From Cinclus cinclus (taxonomy: Eukaryota; Chordata; Aves; Passeriformes; Cinclidae): a stretch of DNA of 64,000 bases. Positions 63,592 through 64,000 of this stretch are shown here, piece by piece. The stretch is taken from the NCBI RefSeq assembly GCF_963662255.1, contig NC_085048.1, positions 103,278,499 to 103,342,498 of the forward strand, read 5' to 3'. Within the stretch, counting starts at the first letter, position 1; every line of letters begins with the position of its first letter. The position numbers were made by a program, and so were the translations under genes. The notes beneath the pieces were generated by a model. The model was not told where the DNA came from. It ran no database searches and worked only from the letters and a program-made list of their open reading frames with translations.

Positions 63592-64000
63592 CGAGTATAC
63601 AGTAATTAACTATGAGCTAAACTCGCAGGAGAGTGTGTGGTGGTGGTCTATGAGGTATGTAATCAGACTGTTTGTTAAATCTTGGGAGCCTTTCCAGTCT
63701 GTTAAATAATGATACATAGTAATGAGACTATTTTTAAAAAAACATTTATGTTTATTTATGGACAAAAAAAATAGTCTTTTTTCTGAGCTGCAACTGGAGT
63801 TGCTGGTTGAGATCTGAATGGGTAATTAAAGTGATGTAACAAAAAGGTACACATACAACTTCTGTTAACTGTATGGGATGAGACTGATTGTCCCAGCATT
63901 GTCTGTGTCAGAAGCTTAGTGTTATTCACGGGGTCTTTTGGGCCTTGTTCCATGTATGTGCAGTAAAAATACTACCTTTTCTCATTTTGTATACTTGAAA

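Larger units (their letters stand above)
57043..64000 (+). other. VRK2: VRK2 intron, continuing past the right edge
   Basis: This begins with the donor GTAAAATAC right after the first coding exon. I looked for the next VRK2 exon (the segment after IYL, containing the VAIK-like lysine) and did not see it, so the intron is probably at least 7 kb. Open frames of 60-95 codons in this stretch have no resemblance to VRK2. A TTACTTTTCAG acceptor-like word at 61,321-61,331 is followed by an open frame ending near 61,561, but its peptide is not kinase-like. The stretch holds a T-rich patch at 58,953-58,974 and a notable stem-loop at 63,542-63,591. No recent mobile element was recognised. Confidence 0.75.

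Noticed and set aside
1..64000. tRNA, rRNA, CRISPR array, bacterial operon or phage
   Set aside because: No tRNA-type internal promoter with a cloverleaf, no regularly spaced repeat-spacer arrays, and no dense coding; composition and repeats are those of a vertebrate nuclear genome.

Overview
The window looks like nuclear DNA from a bird. Two fairly intact CR1 LINE 3' ends carry the avian-style GATTCTGTGATTCT tail, there is one solo LTR of a kind I associate with passerine genomes, and repeat density is otherwise low. The only protein-coding exon I can support matches the N-terminus of VRK2, a vertebrate serine/threonine kinase. The passerine assignment rests on family recognition of the LTR and was not tested by a search. 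There is no sign of bacterial, viral-genome or organellar organisation.

Layout. Positions 1 to about 56,290 appear to be gene-free flanking DNA upstream of VRK2. They hold AT-rich unique sequence, a few CR1 fragments (about 6.4-6.9 kb, 11.0 kb, 23.8 kb, 45.5 kb, 47.5 kb and doubtfully 35.5 kb), a MIR-like SINE relic (27.5-27.8 kb), a solo LTR with a perfect 5-bp target duplication (37,784-38,492), short tandem repeats, and pieces resembling an old palindromic amniote repeat. None of the open frames there resembles a known protein or has the look of an exon. This fits the gene-poor region known upstream of VRK2 in other vertebrates, where regulatory elements are plausible.

At 56,290-56,960 there is a CpG island with GC-box, ETS-type and YY1-like motifs. 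It runs into the first VRK2 coding exon on the plus strand (ATG at 56,907, splice donor after 57,042). The exon encodes the first 45 residues and ends just after the glycine-rich ATP loop. The rest of the window (57,043-64,000) is the following intron. I found no second coding exon, so the rest of the gene should lie beyond the right edge.

I found no clear new multi-gene system. The observations most worth checking are a stem-loop in the VRK2 intron (63,542-63,591) that could be a precursor-miRNA-like hairpin or a small inverted-repeat element, the solo LTR as a possible dated insertion near VRK2, a more than 500-base open frame running in phase into the VRK2 start, and two AT-rich homeodomain/POU-motif clusters that look like candidate enhancers.
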